Assembly (NCBI GenBank): GCA_002793215.1
Contig: PFPU01000020.1
Span: forward strand, 1 to 46,360
DNA length: 46,360 nt
Direction: 5' to 3'
Source: Flavobacteriales bacterium CG_4_10_14_0_2_um_filter_35_18
GTDB lineage: Bacteria > Bacteroidota > Bacteroidia > Flavobacteriales > Flavobacteriaceae
Under the pieces are notes generated by a model. It was not told the DNA's origin. It did no database searches and saw only the letters and a program-made list of their open reading frames with translations. Position numbers and translations under genes: made by a program. Positions within the stretch are counted from its first letter, which is position 1. Every line of letters begins with the position of its first letter. Of this stretch, positions 17,953 through 27,424 are shown one piece after another.

Positions 17953-18104
17953 AGTAGCTTTTATTGGACTTGATTTTGAGGTCTATTGCCTATTTTAAAA
18001 TAGGAAAATTACGCGTAAATTTTATACACAAACCATCTTTTTTTTAACTTGCTTTTCACATTACTTTAACTAAATTTACTTTATTAAGTTTTTAATATTG
18101 CACC

Positions 18105-18944
18105 ATGCAAAAATCAATAATTACGCTCTTACTGCTGACCCTTGTCATTATAGTTAATGGTCAAGAAAACAATACTTTAAATAAAAAAACCTTAAAAGGC
18201 AAAATTGTCAATAATCAAGATAATTCACCTTTGCAAAGTGCTGATATTCTAAATTTGAATTCTGTTAGAGGGGTTACCACCAATAATGCAGGGCAATTTG
18301 AAATTACGGCGCAACCTAACGATACAATTTTTATATCTTATGTTGGATTTCAATCGATTAAGCTTAAAATTACCAATGATTTGCTAAAAGGTAATGAACT
18401 TTTAATTTCGATGTACGAAAAGGTTATTGATTTAAATGAAGTTACGCTTAAACCACATGAACTTATTGGCGTATTGGTAGTTGATGCCAAAAATGTGCCG
18501 CTCGATCGGTTTACGCGTATTCACATTAATGGCATTTCTCAAACTTATGAAGTAGGACGCCCAACTACACGAAACTACGGCTCCGTTTTGAGCGCCCTTT
18601 TTAACCCAATTGATTTTTGGTACAACAAATTTGGCAAAAAGCCGCAACAACTAAAAAGATTGAAACAACTAAAAGAGCAAGATGACGTGCGCGGTATTAT
18701 GGAACAAAAATTTAGCCGAGAAGTGCTTATGGATTATATGGATATGAGCAAAAAAGAGCTCGAAGATTTGCTCGACGATTGCAACTATTCCGATTATTTT
18801 ATCAAAAAAGCCAGCGATTTGCAGATTATTGAAGCGGTTCTCGATTGCTATGAAAATTATAAAGCCCTTAAAAAAGGAAAAGTTGGAAATGACTTTACCC
18901 CCGTTAAAGTTAAAACCGATACCATAAAAAAAGCCAACAATTAG
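18105..18944 (+). CDS. Exported carboxypeptidase-regulatory-like domain (CarboxypepD_reg-like) protein
   Basis: 279 aa; signal peptide; KGKIVNNQDNSPLQSADILNLNSVRGVTTNNAGQFEITAQPNDTIFISYVGFQ. Confidence 0.75.
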   Translation: MQKSIITLLLLTLVIIVNGQENNTLNKKTLKGKIVNNQDNSPLQSADILNLNSVRGVTTNNAGQFEITAQPNDTIFISYVGFQSIKLKITNDLLKGNELLISMYEKVIDLNEVTLKPHELIGVLVVDAKNVPLDRFTRIHINGISQTYEVGRPTTRNYGSVLSALFNPIDFWYNKFGKKPQQLKRLKQLKEQDDVRGIMEQKFSREVLMDYMDMSKKELEDLLDDCNYSDYFIKKASDLQIIEAVLDCYENYKALKKGKVGNDFTPVKVKTDTIKKANN

Positions 18945-18957
18945 TTGGCTTTTTTTT
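18926..18957 (+). terminator. Intrinsic terminator overlapping the stop codon of the 18105 gene
   Basis: AAAAAAAGCCAAC-AATTA-GTTGGCTTTTTTT; stop TAG at 18942-18944 lies in the loop/3' stem. Confidence 0.8.
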
Positions 18958-18980
18958 AGTTGGTAACAATAAGATTACCC

Positions 18981-19793
18981 CTAATTATTTCCTAAAATAA
19001 TTGGCAATCCATCTTTACCTCCAACAATTACAACCTTTGCATTTGGAGAGGCAGCTAATTGCAAAGTGGCATCAATGCCTTTATCTTGCAAAATTTTATC
19101 GGTCAACGAAGCACTCAAAATACGGTTAGCATCGGCTTTACCTTGTGCTTCAATAATTTGTTTTTGAGCTTCTTTAGAGGCTTTGGTTAATCTAAATTCA
19201 TACTCTAAAGATTCTTGTTCTTGACGTAATTTGCGTTCAATGGCGTCTTTAATGGCTGCTGGAAGTGTAACATCTCTAACCAAAATAGCATTCAATTGCA
19301 CGTATTGTGGCTCAAGAATTTTTCTTGTTTCTTCAAATATTTCATCCTGAATGGCATCGCGTTTTGATGAATACAATTGCTCAGGCGTATAACGGCCAAC
19401 CACACTTCGGGTAGCAGAACGCACTGCGGGTGTAATTACATTTTCTAAATAATTTTTACCTCTCGTTTTGTGCAAAAGTCCTAATTTTTCAAATTTAGGT
19501 TGGTAAAGTACCGAGGCATCAAGTTTAATAGCCAAACCGTTAGAAGACAAAACTTCCATTCCTTTTTCTAAAAGCTCTTGTTGTTTAACATTGTAAATGG
19601 TTACATTATTCCAAGGGGCAATCACATTAAACCCTTCATCGAGTGTATTGTCGATTTCAACGCCACCACCAAATGTTTTAAATAAAACACCTGCTTCGCC
19701 ATAGCCTATGGTTACTGAGGATTTTGCAATAATAATAATTGTAATAATAAATATTACAACGCCCGGAATTAAAAATTTTGGAGGATTAATCAT
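18981..19793 (-). CDS. Prohibitin/SPFH (band 7) domain membrane protein
   Basis: 270 aa; N-terminal TM, AVRSATRSVVGRYTPEQLYSSKRDAIQDEI, IIEAQGKADANRILS. Confidence 0.87.
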   Translation of the reverse strand: MINPPKFLIPGVVIFIITIIIIAKSSVTIGYGEAGVLFKTFGGGVEIDNTLDEGFNVIAPWNNVTIYNVKQQELLEKGMEVLSSNGLAIKLDASVLYQPKFEKLGLLHKTRGKNYLENVITPAVRSATRSVVGRYTPEQLYSSKRDAIQDEIFEETRKILEPQYVQLNAILVRDVTLPAAIKDAIERKLRQEQESLEYEFRLTKASKEAQKQIIEAQGKADANRILSASLTDKILQDKGIDATLQLAASPNAKVVIVGGKDGLPIILGNN

Positions 19794-19822
19794 AATTAAA
19801 TTTATTTAAGGTTAGTAAAGTT

Positions 19823-21850
19823 TTATATCAAACCGCGATATTTTCGAATAAACCATTCGGCTGATGCCGATGCGATTACAAGTAAAAACAACCACTTAAA
19901 ATCGATAAAATTTCGCGTTGAAGTTGTACGTTTTTCAATGCTTTTAAACTCATTTTCGCTTGCTAATTTTGATGACAATAATTTATAATTTTTAAGCAAA
20001 TAAGCATCACCATGATTATTGGAAGATAAATTCTTCAACCTGCCATAATCGGCATTGCTAAATTGTTGCTCTATTGGAAAGTTTAAAAGTACGAATTTAC
20101 CTTCAATAAAAACACCACTTTGGCGCTCTTTAATTTTAAAATTATAGTTGCCGGCAAGCAATTCATTCAAACTTATAGCGTACTGATTTTCAGATAATAC
20201 AAGTGGAAATATAGTTGTTTTTTTTGAATGCTCATCGGTAATTTGAATATCTAGTTGACCGCGTTTATCAAAATTATTGGTCTCATCAAAAAATTGAGCT
20301 TTAAATATGGCTGGTTGATTGGCATATAAAACCGCCTTATAATCTGCTTTAATTTGCCTTTTTGATTGATATTCTGCCAAATAAAGCACAAGATTATTCA
20401 TCAATTTATCAAAAGCATCAAAATTCTGATTTTTATTAAAACTGGCCATTCGCCATTTCCAAAAGTCATTGCCAAAAAGTACCGCTCCGCGTCTATTATT
20501 TTGGGTGTAAGTTGCCATCAAAACCTCTTGAGCCTTGCTGTTATTTGCTTTTGAATAAAGCAAAATTTGTGGTTTTATACTAAAATTTAGTTGTCCAATA
20601 TTTGATAATAAAGGTGGAAATGATTCAAAATCTAAACCATCAACAATAAAGGGTTCAAATGTATTGTTTAAATTTGGAAAGTAGTTTTCAGTTTGCTCAT
20701 TGCTATTTTTATGAAAAACTTGCTGAACGGTATTTAAAAAATTCCAATCGGTTTCGGATCCGGTAATAATAAAATTGGGGATTTTCTCTTTTTGAAGATT
20801 TTCAAAAAATAGCTTTTGACTTGCGTTAGGCTGGTAAGTTATTACAAGCTGGTATTTTTTAAGATTTAGCAATTTTCCGTCACCTATATACGCCGTAACC
20901 TTATTTTGCTTATTACTTTCGATACTTCGCTTTAAGGCTCCCAAATCAGGATGATTAAAACTGCTGATTATTAAGATATCAGATTGATTAATCAGCGTGT
21001 TTATTGAAAAATATTTTTGATTATTTAAACTGTTTTTCTCATTTTTAAAGGGCGTGAGCGTTGCTGTAAATTGATGCACCCCTGCTTTGCCAGATTCTAA
21101 TTGAAAATTCAATGTCTGCGATTTGTGATTTTCCGAAAATTCTAGGGTTTGCGAATAAAGTAGCTTACCGTTTTCTGTAACCTTAAAAGTGGTGTTAACA
21201 GCACCTTTTCCATCATATTGCAAAAAGGCCTCTACCGGAAAATGGTTCCCGGTAAACGTAAAATCATTTAAGTTTAATTGATTTATTTTTAAGTCGGCAT
21301 ATAGGGCGGTATCCCCAGCAACTAAGGTGTAAATTGGGAATTTTGCTTTGAAATATTGGTAATCATTTCCATTAGTTTGGTTTCCATCCGACAAAATGAT
21401 GAGTGCCGAATTTTTGCTATTTAATTTATTTAAATGGTCTATAGCATCATATATAATGGTCTGATTGTCATCAAATTTTAGGGTGTCAGTTGCTCTAATT
21501 TTATCGCCAAAAGCAAAATGTTGAATATTGAATTTATCAGATAATTTTTTATCCGCTTTAAGCGATGAATACGCTAATTTTATGTTTTCCGATTCCTTTA
21601 AATAGGAGATTGATTTTGACTGATCAACGGCTAAAATGAGTGTTGGTTTTTCAATAGTGTATAAATTTTTTTTAATTTTTGGATTGATGAAAAACAGGGC
21701 AATTAAAAAAAATGTTAAGGTGCGTAAAATGAATAACTGTTTAAAAACCTTATCTTTAGGAAATGTAGTTTTATAAAAATAAAAATAAAAGGAAATTGCA
21801 AGTGCTAAAACTAAAGCAAGAAAGATTAAAAGCACAGTTATAAAATTCAT
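19823..21850 (-). CDS. Membrane-anchored von Willebrand factor A-like domain protein
   Basis: 675 aa; N-terminal TMs, LILAVDQSKSI (MIDAS-like DxSxS), LIILSDGNQTNG, C-terminal TM. Confidence 0.7.
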   Translation of the reverse strand: MNFITVLLIFLALVLALAISFYFYFYKTTFPKDKVFKQLFILRTLTFFLIALFFINPKIKKNLYTIEKPTLILAVDQSKSISYLKESENIKLAYSSLKADKKLSDKFNIQHFAFGDKIRATDTLKFDDNQTIIYDAIDHLNKLNSKNSALIILSDGNQTNGNDYQYFKAKFPIYTLVAGDTALYADLKINQLNLNDFTFTGNHFPVEAFLQYDGKGAVNTTFKVTENGKLLYSQTLEFSENHKSQTLNFQLESGKAGVHQFTATLTPFKNEKNSLNNQKYFSINTLINQSDILIISSFNHPDLGALKRSIESNKQNKVTAYIGDGKLLNLKKYQLVITYQPNASQKLFFENLQKEKIPNFIITGSETDWNFLNTVQQVFHKNSNEQTENYFPNLNNTFEPFIVDGLDFESFPPLLSNIGQLNFSIKPQILLYSKANNSKAQEVLMATYTQNNRRGAVLFGNDFWKWRMASFNKNQNFDAFDKLMNNLVLYLAEYQSKRQIKADYKAVLYANQPAIFKAQFFDETNNFDKRGQLDIQITDEHSKKTTIFPLVLSENQYAISLNELLAGNYNFKIKERQSGVFIEGKFVLLNFPIEQQFSNADYGRLKNLSSNNHGDAYLLKNYKLLSSKLASENEFKSIEKRTTSTRNFIDFKWLFLLVIASASAEWFIRKYRGLI

Positions 21851-21861
21851 TATTAAAATTT

Positions 21862-22608
21862 TTAGGTTAGCATGCCACCATCAACATTAAGCACTTGCCC
21901 GGTGATATAAGTTGCTAAATTGGAAGCTAAAAACAAGCAAGCATTAGCAACATCGGCAGGGGTGCCACCGCGTTTAAGGGGAATAGCCTTGCGCCAGCCT
22001 TCAACAGTTGCTTCATCGAGCTTGGCGGTCATTTCAGTTTCTATAAATCCTGGAGCAATAGCGTTACATCGAATGTTGCGAGAGCCTAATTCAAGCGCAA
22101 CGGATTTTGTAAAACCAATAATTCCGGCTTTGGAAGCGGCATAATTACTCTGACCCGCATTTCCTTTTACGCCCACAACCGAACTCATATTGATAATGAC
22201 GCCATCGCGTTGTTTCATCATGGGTTTGATTACGGCTTTGGTCAAATTAAATACGGATTTTAGATTTACTTGAATCACACTGTCAAAATCGGCTTCCGAA
22301 ATGCGCATCAACAAATTATCTTTGGTAATTCCGGCATTATTTATCAAAATATCAATGGTTCCAAATTCATTGAGCACCTCAGCAACCAAATCTTGAGCGC
22401 TGTTAAAATCGGCCGCATTAGATTGGTAGGCTTTTGCTTTAACACCATAGTCTTTTAATTCGTTTTCTAATTCGGTAGCGGCATTTGTTGAAGCACTGTA
22501 AGTAAACGCCACATGTGCGCCATTTTGGGCGAATGCAAGGGCAATTCCTCTACCAATACCTCTTGTTGCGCCTGTAATTAATACGGTTTTATTTTCGGTT
22601 AATTTCAT
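21862..22608 (-). CDS. fabG: 3-oxoacyl-[ACP] reductase
   Basis: 248 aa; TGATRGIGRGIA, NNAGIT, SSVVGVKGNAGQSNYAASKAG, PGFIETEMT, CLFLASNLATYITGQVLNVDGGM. Confidence 0.92.
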   Translation of the reverse strand: MKLTENKTVLITGATRGIGRGIALAFAQNGAHVAFTYSASTNAATELENELKDYGVKAKAYQSNAADFNSAQDLVAEVLNEFGTIDILINNAGITKDNLLMRISEADFDSVIQVNLKSVFNLTKAVIKPMMKQRDGVIINMSSVVGVKGNAGQSNYAASKAGIIGFTKSVALELGSRNIRCNAIAPGFIETEMTAKLDEATVEGWRKAIPLKRGGTPADVANACLFLASNLATYITGQVLNVDGGMLT

Positions 22609-22706
22609 CGGACTATATTTTTTGATTAAATTTTAATAATTTTATAGGATTTTAAACAATACCATTTTGTTTATATGAGTCATCCTAATTACGGAAAGTC
22701 AAATAT

Positions 22707-22735
22707 AAAAAAAAGCTACCATTTGGTAGCCTTTT
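22707..22735 (-). terminator. Intrinsic terminator downstream of sucD
   Basis: On minus strand GGCTACC-AAAT-GGTAGC followed by a T run. Confidence 0.75.
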
Positions 22736-22757
22736 AAATTATTTATTAAAGTTTAGT

Positions 22758-23630
22758 TTAGCCTAAAACTTCTTTTACTTTTTTACCAATTTCGGCAGGA
22801 GAATTTACAACGTAAATTCCGTTGTCGGTTAAAATCTGCATTTTGGCGGCAGCGGTATCATCTTTACCACCAACAATAGCGCCTGCATGTCCCATTGTTC
22901 TACCTTTAGGTGCGGTTTGCCCGGCAATAAAACCGATAACTGGTTTTTTATTTCCACCGGCTTTAATCCATTTTGCGGCTTCGGCTTCAAGCTGGCCACC
23001 AATTTCGCCAATCATAACAATTGCATCTGTTTCTGGGTCGTTCATAAAAAGCTCGACAGCCTCTTTAGTAGTTGTTCCAATAATTGGATCACCACCAATT
23101 CCAATGGCTGTTGAAATTCCCAAACCTTGTTTAACAACTTGGTCGGCCGCTTCATAGGTTAAGGTACCCGATTTTGAAACGATGCCAACACGTCCCTTTT
23201 TAAATACAAAGCCAGGCATAATACCTACTTTGGCTTCATTTGGCGTAATAACTCCTGGGCAATTTGGACCAACTAAGCGACAATTTTTATTGGCGATGTA
23301 ATTTTTAACAACAACCATATCTGCCGTAGGAATGCCTTCGGTAATACAAATAATCACCTTAATTCCGGCTTCGGCAGCTTCCATAATGGCATCTGCCGCA
23401 AAAGCAGGCGGAACAAAAATTATAGAAGTATCGGCTTGCGCTATTTTAACAGCATCGGCAACGGTATTAAAAACAGGTTTATTTAAATGGGTTTGTCCTC
23501 CTTTTCCAGGAGTTACGCCACCAACTACGTTTGTGCCGTAATCTATCATTTGAGAGGCGTGAAAAGTACCTTCACTACCAGTAAAACCTTGAACAATTAT
23601 CTTTGAATTTTTGTTTACTAAAACACTCAT
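22758..23630 (-). CDS. sucD: Succinyl-CoA ligase (ADP-forming) subunit alpha
   Basis: 290 aa; [45 protein letters not shown]. Confidence 0.96.
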   Translation of the reverse strand: MSVLVNKNSKIIVQGFTGSEGTFHASQMIDYGTNVVGGVTPGKGGQTHLNKPVFNTVADAVKIAQADTSIIFVPPAFAADAIMEAAEAGIKVIICITEGIPTADMVVVKNYIANKNCRLVGPNCPGVITPNEAKVGIMPGFVFKKGRVGIVSKSGTLTYEAADQVVKQGLGISTAIGIGGDPIIGTTTKEAVELFMNDPETDAIVMIGEIGGQLEAEAAKWIKAGGNKKPVIGFIAGQTAPKGRTMGHAGAIVGGKDDTAAAKMQILTDNGIYVVNSPAEIGKKVKEVLG

Positions 23631-23652
23631 TTTTATTTAAATTTAATAGTTA

Positions 23653-23660
23653 CAAATTTA
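23653..23660 (-). promoter_or_regulatory. Candidate -7 box of sucD promoter
   Basis: Minus strand TAAATTTG (TAnnTTTG), 23 nt upstream of the sucD ATG; the -33 TTG spacing (about 24 nt) is loose. Confidence 0.45.
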
Positions 23661-23707
23661 GTTTTTTGTAGGCGAACATCGAAACAAAACAACTAATAAT
23701 TTTATTT

Positions 23708-24631
23708 TTATTTTGAAGCTTTCATCAAACCTCTCAAGTATGCCAATTCTTTTAATTTTTCTCGCGATTCGCCAATGGGCGTTCCAAAGTAGGTTTTTCC
23801 ACCTTCAACAGATTTGGTAACACCGGTTTGTCCGAGAATAATCGCACCTGCGCCAATGTGAATGCCACTTGTGGTTCCTACTTGTCCCCAGATGGTAACT
23901 TTATCGCCAATAACTACGCAACCAGCAATGCCGGTTTGTGAAGCGATTAAACAGCGTTTTCCAATAATGGTGTCGTGTCCAACGTGAACTTGGTTATCGA
24001 GTTTTGACCCTTCACCAATGGTGGTAATTCCCGAAACGCCTTTGTCAATGGTACATAAAGCCCCAATATCGACATGGTCTTCTATTTTGATGCTGCCGCA
24101 GGATATCAGTTTATCATAACCTGTTTCGGCTCTATTCTTATAATAAAAAGCATCTGCTCCCAAAATACTTCCCGCATGAATGGTTACATAATTTCCAATT
24201 TCAATGCCATCATAAAGACAAACATTGGGATGAATAACACAATTTTTACCAATTTTAACCTCATTACCTATAAATACATTGGGTTGAATAATGGTTTCTG
24301 CTCCTATTACAGCTGTTTTTGCAATGGCGCTTGAAGCGGATTTAAACGGATTAAAAAACTGCGTAATCATGTTAAAATCGCGAAAAGGATCATCCGAAAT
24401 TAAAAGTGCTTTTCCCTCAGGACAAGCCACTTCTTTGTTGATTAAAACGGTAGTAGCCTTAGAATTCAAGGCTTTATCGTAATATTTTGGATGGTCAACA
24501 AAAACAATATCACCTTTTTCAACTACATGAATTTCGTTAATTCCTGTAATTTTAAAATTTGGCGAACCTATGTATTTAGCTCCAATAAGTTTAGCAATAA
24601 ACTCAAGGGATTGAGGATTTTTGAATTTCAT
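23708..24631 (-). CDS. LpxD-like left-handed beta-helix acyltransferase, divergent paralog
   Basis: 307 aa; LpxD-like N-terminal domain (KGDIVFVDHPKYYDKAL), hexapeptide repeats; GADAFYYKNR replaces the GSDGFGF of the other copy. Confidence 0.8.
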   Translation of the reverse strand: MKFKNPQSLEFIAKLIGAKYIGSPNFKITGINEIHVVEKGDIVFVDHPKYYDKALNSKATTVLINKEVACPEGKALLISDDPFRDFNMITQFFNPFKSASSAIAKTAVIGAETIIQPNVFIGNEVKIGKNCVIHPNVCLYDGIEIGNYVTIHAGSILGADAFYYKNRAETGYDKLISCGSIKIEDHVDIGALCTIDKGVSGITTIGEGSKLDNQVHVGHDTIIGKRCLIASQTGIAGCVVIGDKVTIWGQVGTTSGIHIGAGAIILGQTGVTKSVEGGKTYFGTPIGESREKLKELAYLRGLMKASK

Positions 24632-24640
24632 TTTTTAGAA

Positions 24641-25207
24641 CTATTCTTTAACGCGTTCTAAGTACAAACCTTTTTCGGTATCGACTTTAATTTTATCGCC
24701 TTCATTGATAAAGAGCGGTACATTTATGCTGGCACCTGTTTCTAAAGTAGCTGATTTAGTGGCATTTGTGGCGGTATTTCCTTTAATACCCGGCTCGGTG
24801 TGAATAATTTCTAAAACAACACTTGTGGGCATTTCAACCGAAAGTGGCAAAGCATCATCGGCATTAAAAATAACGGTTACAATTTCACCTTCTTTTAATA
24901 ATTCAGGTGCATCTAAAATTACTTTTTGAAGTGTAATTTGGTTGTAATCCTCGGTATTCATAAAGTGAAAAGAGTCCCCTTCTGGATATAAAAATTGATA
25001 CTTATGTGTTTCAACGCGCACTTCATCAATTTTTCTTCCATTAGGAAAGGTGTTTTCTAAAACCTTTCCGGTAGTTAAACTTTTTAATTTAGTTCTAACA
25101 AAAGCCGGACCTTTGCCGGGTTTAACGTGTAAAAATTCAACAACTTTAAAAATATCGTTGTTATATCTCATGCATAATCCTTTTTTAATATCGGTTGTAG
25201 TAGCCAT
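24641..25207 (-). CDS. efp: Elongation factor P
   Basis: 188 aa; HVKPGKGPAFVRTKLKSLTTGKVLENTF, EGDSFHFMNTEDYNQ. Confidence 0.96.
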   Translation of the reverse strand: MATTTDIKKGLCMRYNNDIFKVVEFLHVKPGKGPAFVRTKLKSLTTGKVLENTFPNGRKIDEVRVETHKYQFLYPEGDSFHFMNTEDYNQITLQKVILDAPELLKEGEIVTVIFNADDALPLSVEMPTSVVLEIIHTEPGIKGNTATNATKSATLETGASINVPLFINEGDKIKVDTEKGLYLERVKE

Positions 25208-25230
25208 TAAATTGATAGTTATTTATTAAA

Positions 25231-26016
25231 TTATTGTTTGTTTGTGTATCCTTTCATTATGCCGCGTTGAGAATCTCTGATAAAAGTGATGATTTCATCA
25301 CGTTCTTTAGTTGCTTCCATTTCGCCTTCGATGATGCCGAGAGCTTGAGTGGTATTGTAATTTTTTTGGTAAAGTATTCGGTAAATATTTTGTATTTCTC
25401 TAATTTTTATGGTGTCAAAACCTCTTCGGCGCAAGCCAATAGAATTGATACCCACATAAGATAATGGTTCTTTTGCTGCTTTTGTATAAGGAGGAACATC
25501 CTTACGAACCAATGAACCGCCAGAAACCATGGCGTGTGCCCCAATTTGTATAAACTGGTGAATACCAGCTAATCCGCCAATAATAGCATAGGCTCCCACT
25601 TTAACATGACCAGCTAAAAGCACCCCATTCACAATGATTACATTATTTTCTAAAATACAGTCGTGTGCAATGTGCGATGTTGCCATAATTAAGCAATTTG
25701 CACCAATCTCAGTTTTGCCATAAGCTTTTGTTCCCCGATTGATGGTTACGCATTCTCTTATGGTTGTGTTATCACCGATAAAAACTTCAGAATCTTCGTC
25801 ATCAAATTTTAAATCTTGTGGAATAGCCGAAATCACTGCACCAGGAAAAATGCGACAATTTTTGCCAATTCGTGCACCCTCCATAATGGTAACATTTGAG
25901 CCTATCCAAGTGCCGGAGCCAATGGTAACATTATTATTTATGGTAGTAAAGGGTTCTACCACTACATTGGTTGCTATTTTAGCGCCAGGATGTATGTATG
26001 CTAATGGTTGATTCAT
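25231..26016 (-). CDS. lpxA: UDP-N-acetylglucosamine acyltransferase
   Basis: 261 aa; hexapeptide repeats, IRECVTINRGT, ATSHIAHDC, AIIGGLAGIHQF, GINSIGLRRRGF. Confidence 0.94.
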   Translation of the reverse strand: MNQPLAYIHPGAKIATNVVVEPFTTINNNVTIGSGTWIGSNVTIMEGARIGKNCRIFPGAVISAIPQDLKFDDEDSEVFIGDNTTIRECVTINRGTKAYGKTEIGANCLIMATSHIAHDCILENNVIIVNGVLLAGHVKVGAYAIIGGLAGIHQFIQIGAHAMVSGGSLVRKDVPPYTKAAKEPLSYVGINSIGLRRRGFDTIKIREIQNIYRILYQKNYNTTQALGIIEGEMEATKERDEIITFIRDSQRGIMKGYTNKQ

Positions 26017-26023
26017 TTGTGAT

Positions 26024-27418
26024 TTATTTTTTAGAAATCTGCGCCATTAATTCGGCTTCAACAACAAGTTTGCCATTAACATAGCCATAAGCTTGCATAT
26101 TGCAAATACCACGGCGGATAGGTGAAATGAGTTCTGCCCTAAAAATCAAGGTATCGCCGGGTATCACTTTACGTTTAAACTTAACTTTATCCATGGTCAT
26201 AAAATAAGTAAGATAATTTTCAGGATCAGGAACGGTGCTTAAAACTAAAATACCTCCACATTGTGCCATGGCTTCAATTTGTAAAACACCTGGCATTACG
26301 GGCGCTCCAGGAAAATGACCTTGAAAAAATGGCTCATTCATGGTTACATTTTTCAAACCTACCACATGTGATTTAGAAAGTTCTAAAATTCGGTCAACCA
26401 ACAAAAAAGGAGGTCTGTGGGGCAAAATGGTCATAATTTTTTGAGCATCCATTAAAGGCGGTTGTGATAAATCACAACAAGGTATTTTGCTTCTTTTTTC
26501 TAATTTGATAATCTTAGATAATTTTTTTGCAAAATTAGTATTTACAGCATGACCTGGTTTTGTTGCGATAATTTTTCCTCTAATGGGCATACCAATTAGG
26601 GCTAAATCGCCCATTACATCGAGTAATTTATGGCGTGCAGCCTCATTTGGCCAGTGTAAAGTAAGGTTATCTAAAATGCCGTTTGGTTTAACTTTAATGG
26701 CATCCTTTTTAAAGGCTATTTTTAGTTTTTCCATTGTTGCATTTGACAGTTCTTTATCAACATAAACAATGGCATTGTTTAAATCGCCACCTTTTATAAG
26801 GTTGTTATCCAATAACATTTCAATTTCGTGTAAAAAACTAAAGGTTCTTGCGGCTGCAATTTCAGTTTTAAAATTTGAAATATCAGATAAGGTGGCATTT
26901 TGTGTTCCCAATACTTTAGTGCCAAAATCTACCATCGTCGTAATTTCATAGTTATCAGATGGAACCACCATTATTTCGCTTCCCGATTCGGCATCTTTAT
27001 ACGAAATAACATCTTTAACTATATACGCTTGAGCGTAAGCATTTTGCTCAACAAGACCTACTTTTTCGAGTGCTTCAATAAAATATTTTGATGAGCCATC
27101 CATAATTGGCGGCTCGGCACTATTTAATTCGATGTTGATATTGTTAATTCCCAAACCTACAACAGCAGCCAAAACATGCTCGGAGGTACTGATATAAACG
27201 CCGTTTTTTTCAAGATTTGTGCCGCGTTTCGTATCAACAACATAATCGGCTAGCGCTTCAACTACTGGATTGCCTTCTAAATCAACGCGTATAAAAGCAA
27301 ATCCGTGATTTTCGGGAGCAGGTTTAAAAGTTAATTTTACTTCTTTTCCTGTGTGTAAACCAACGCCCGAAAGTGAGATGCTCTCTTTTATTGTTTTTTG
27401 TTTAATAGTAGTAATCAT
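26024..27418 (-). CDS. lpxC-fabZ: Bifunctional UDP-3-O-acyl-N-acetylglucosamine deacetylase / 3-hydroxyacyl-ACP dehydratase (LpxC-FabZ fusion)
   Basis: 464 aa; LpxC part (SGVGLHTGKEVKLTF, STSEHVLAAVVGLGINN, GHAVNTNFAKKL) plus FabZ part (MTILPHRPPFLLVDRI, FFQGHFPGAPVMPGVLQIEAMAQ). Confidence 0.95.
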   Translation of the reverse strand: MITTIKQKTIKESISLSGVGLHTGKEVKLTFKPAPENHGFAFIRVDLEGNPVVEALADYVVDTKRGTNLEKNGVYISTSEHVLAAVVGLGINNINIELNSAEPPIMDGSSKYFIEALEKVGLVEQNAYAQAYIVKDVISYKDAESGSEIMVVPSDNYEITTMVDFGTKVLGTQNATLSDISNFKTEIAAARTFSFLHEIEMLLDNNLIKGGDLNNAIVYVDKELSNATMEKLKIAFKKDAIKVKPNGILDNLTLHWPNEAARHKLLDVMGDLALIGMPIRGKIIATKPGHAVNTNFAKKLSKIIKLEKRSKIPCCDLSQPPLMDAQKIMTILPHRPPFLLVDRILELSKSHVVGLKNVTMNEPFFQGHFPGAPVMPGVLQIEAMAQCGGILVLSTVPDPENYLTYFMTMDKVKFKRKVIPGDTLIFRAELISPIRRGICNMQAYGYVNGKLVVEAELMAQISKK

Positions 27419-27424
27419 TAATTT

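Noticed and set aside
7954-18104. Pyrimidine block begins directly 3' of tRNA-Leu, suggesting an integrated genomic island
   Set aside because: I saw no integrase, no repeat of the tRNA 3' end (GGTTCAAGTCCTGTTGTGTGCA) after preA, and no compositional break by eye; flanking genes look like ordinary chromosome.
22822-23541. Plus-strand ORFs antisense to sucD (22822, 22887, 23332)
   Set aside because: Mirror frames of the highly conserved sucD; no motifs.
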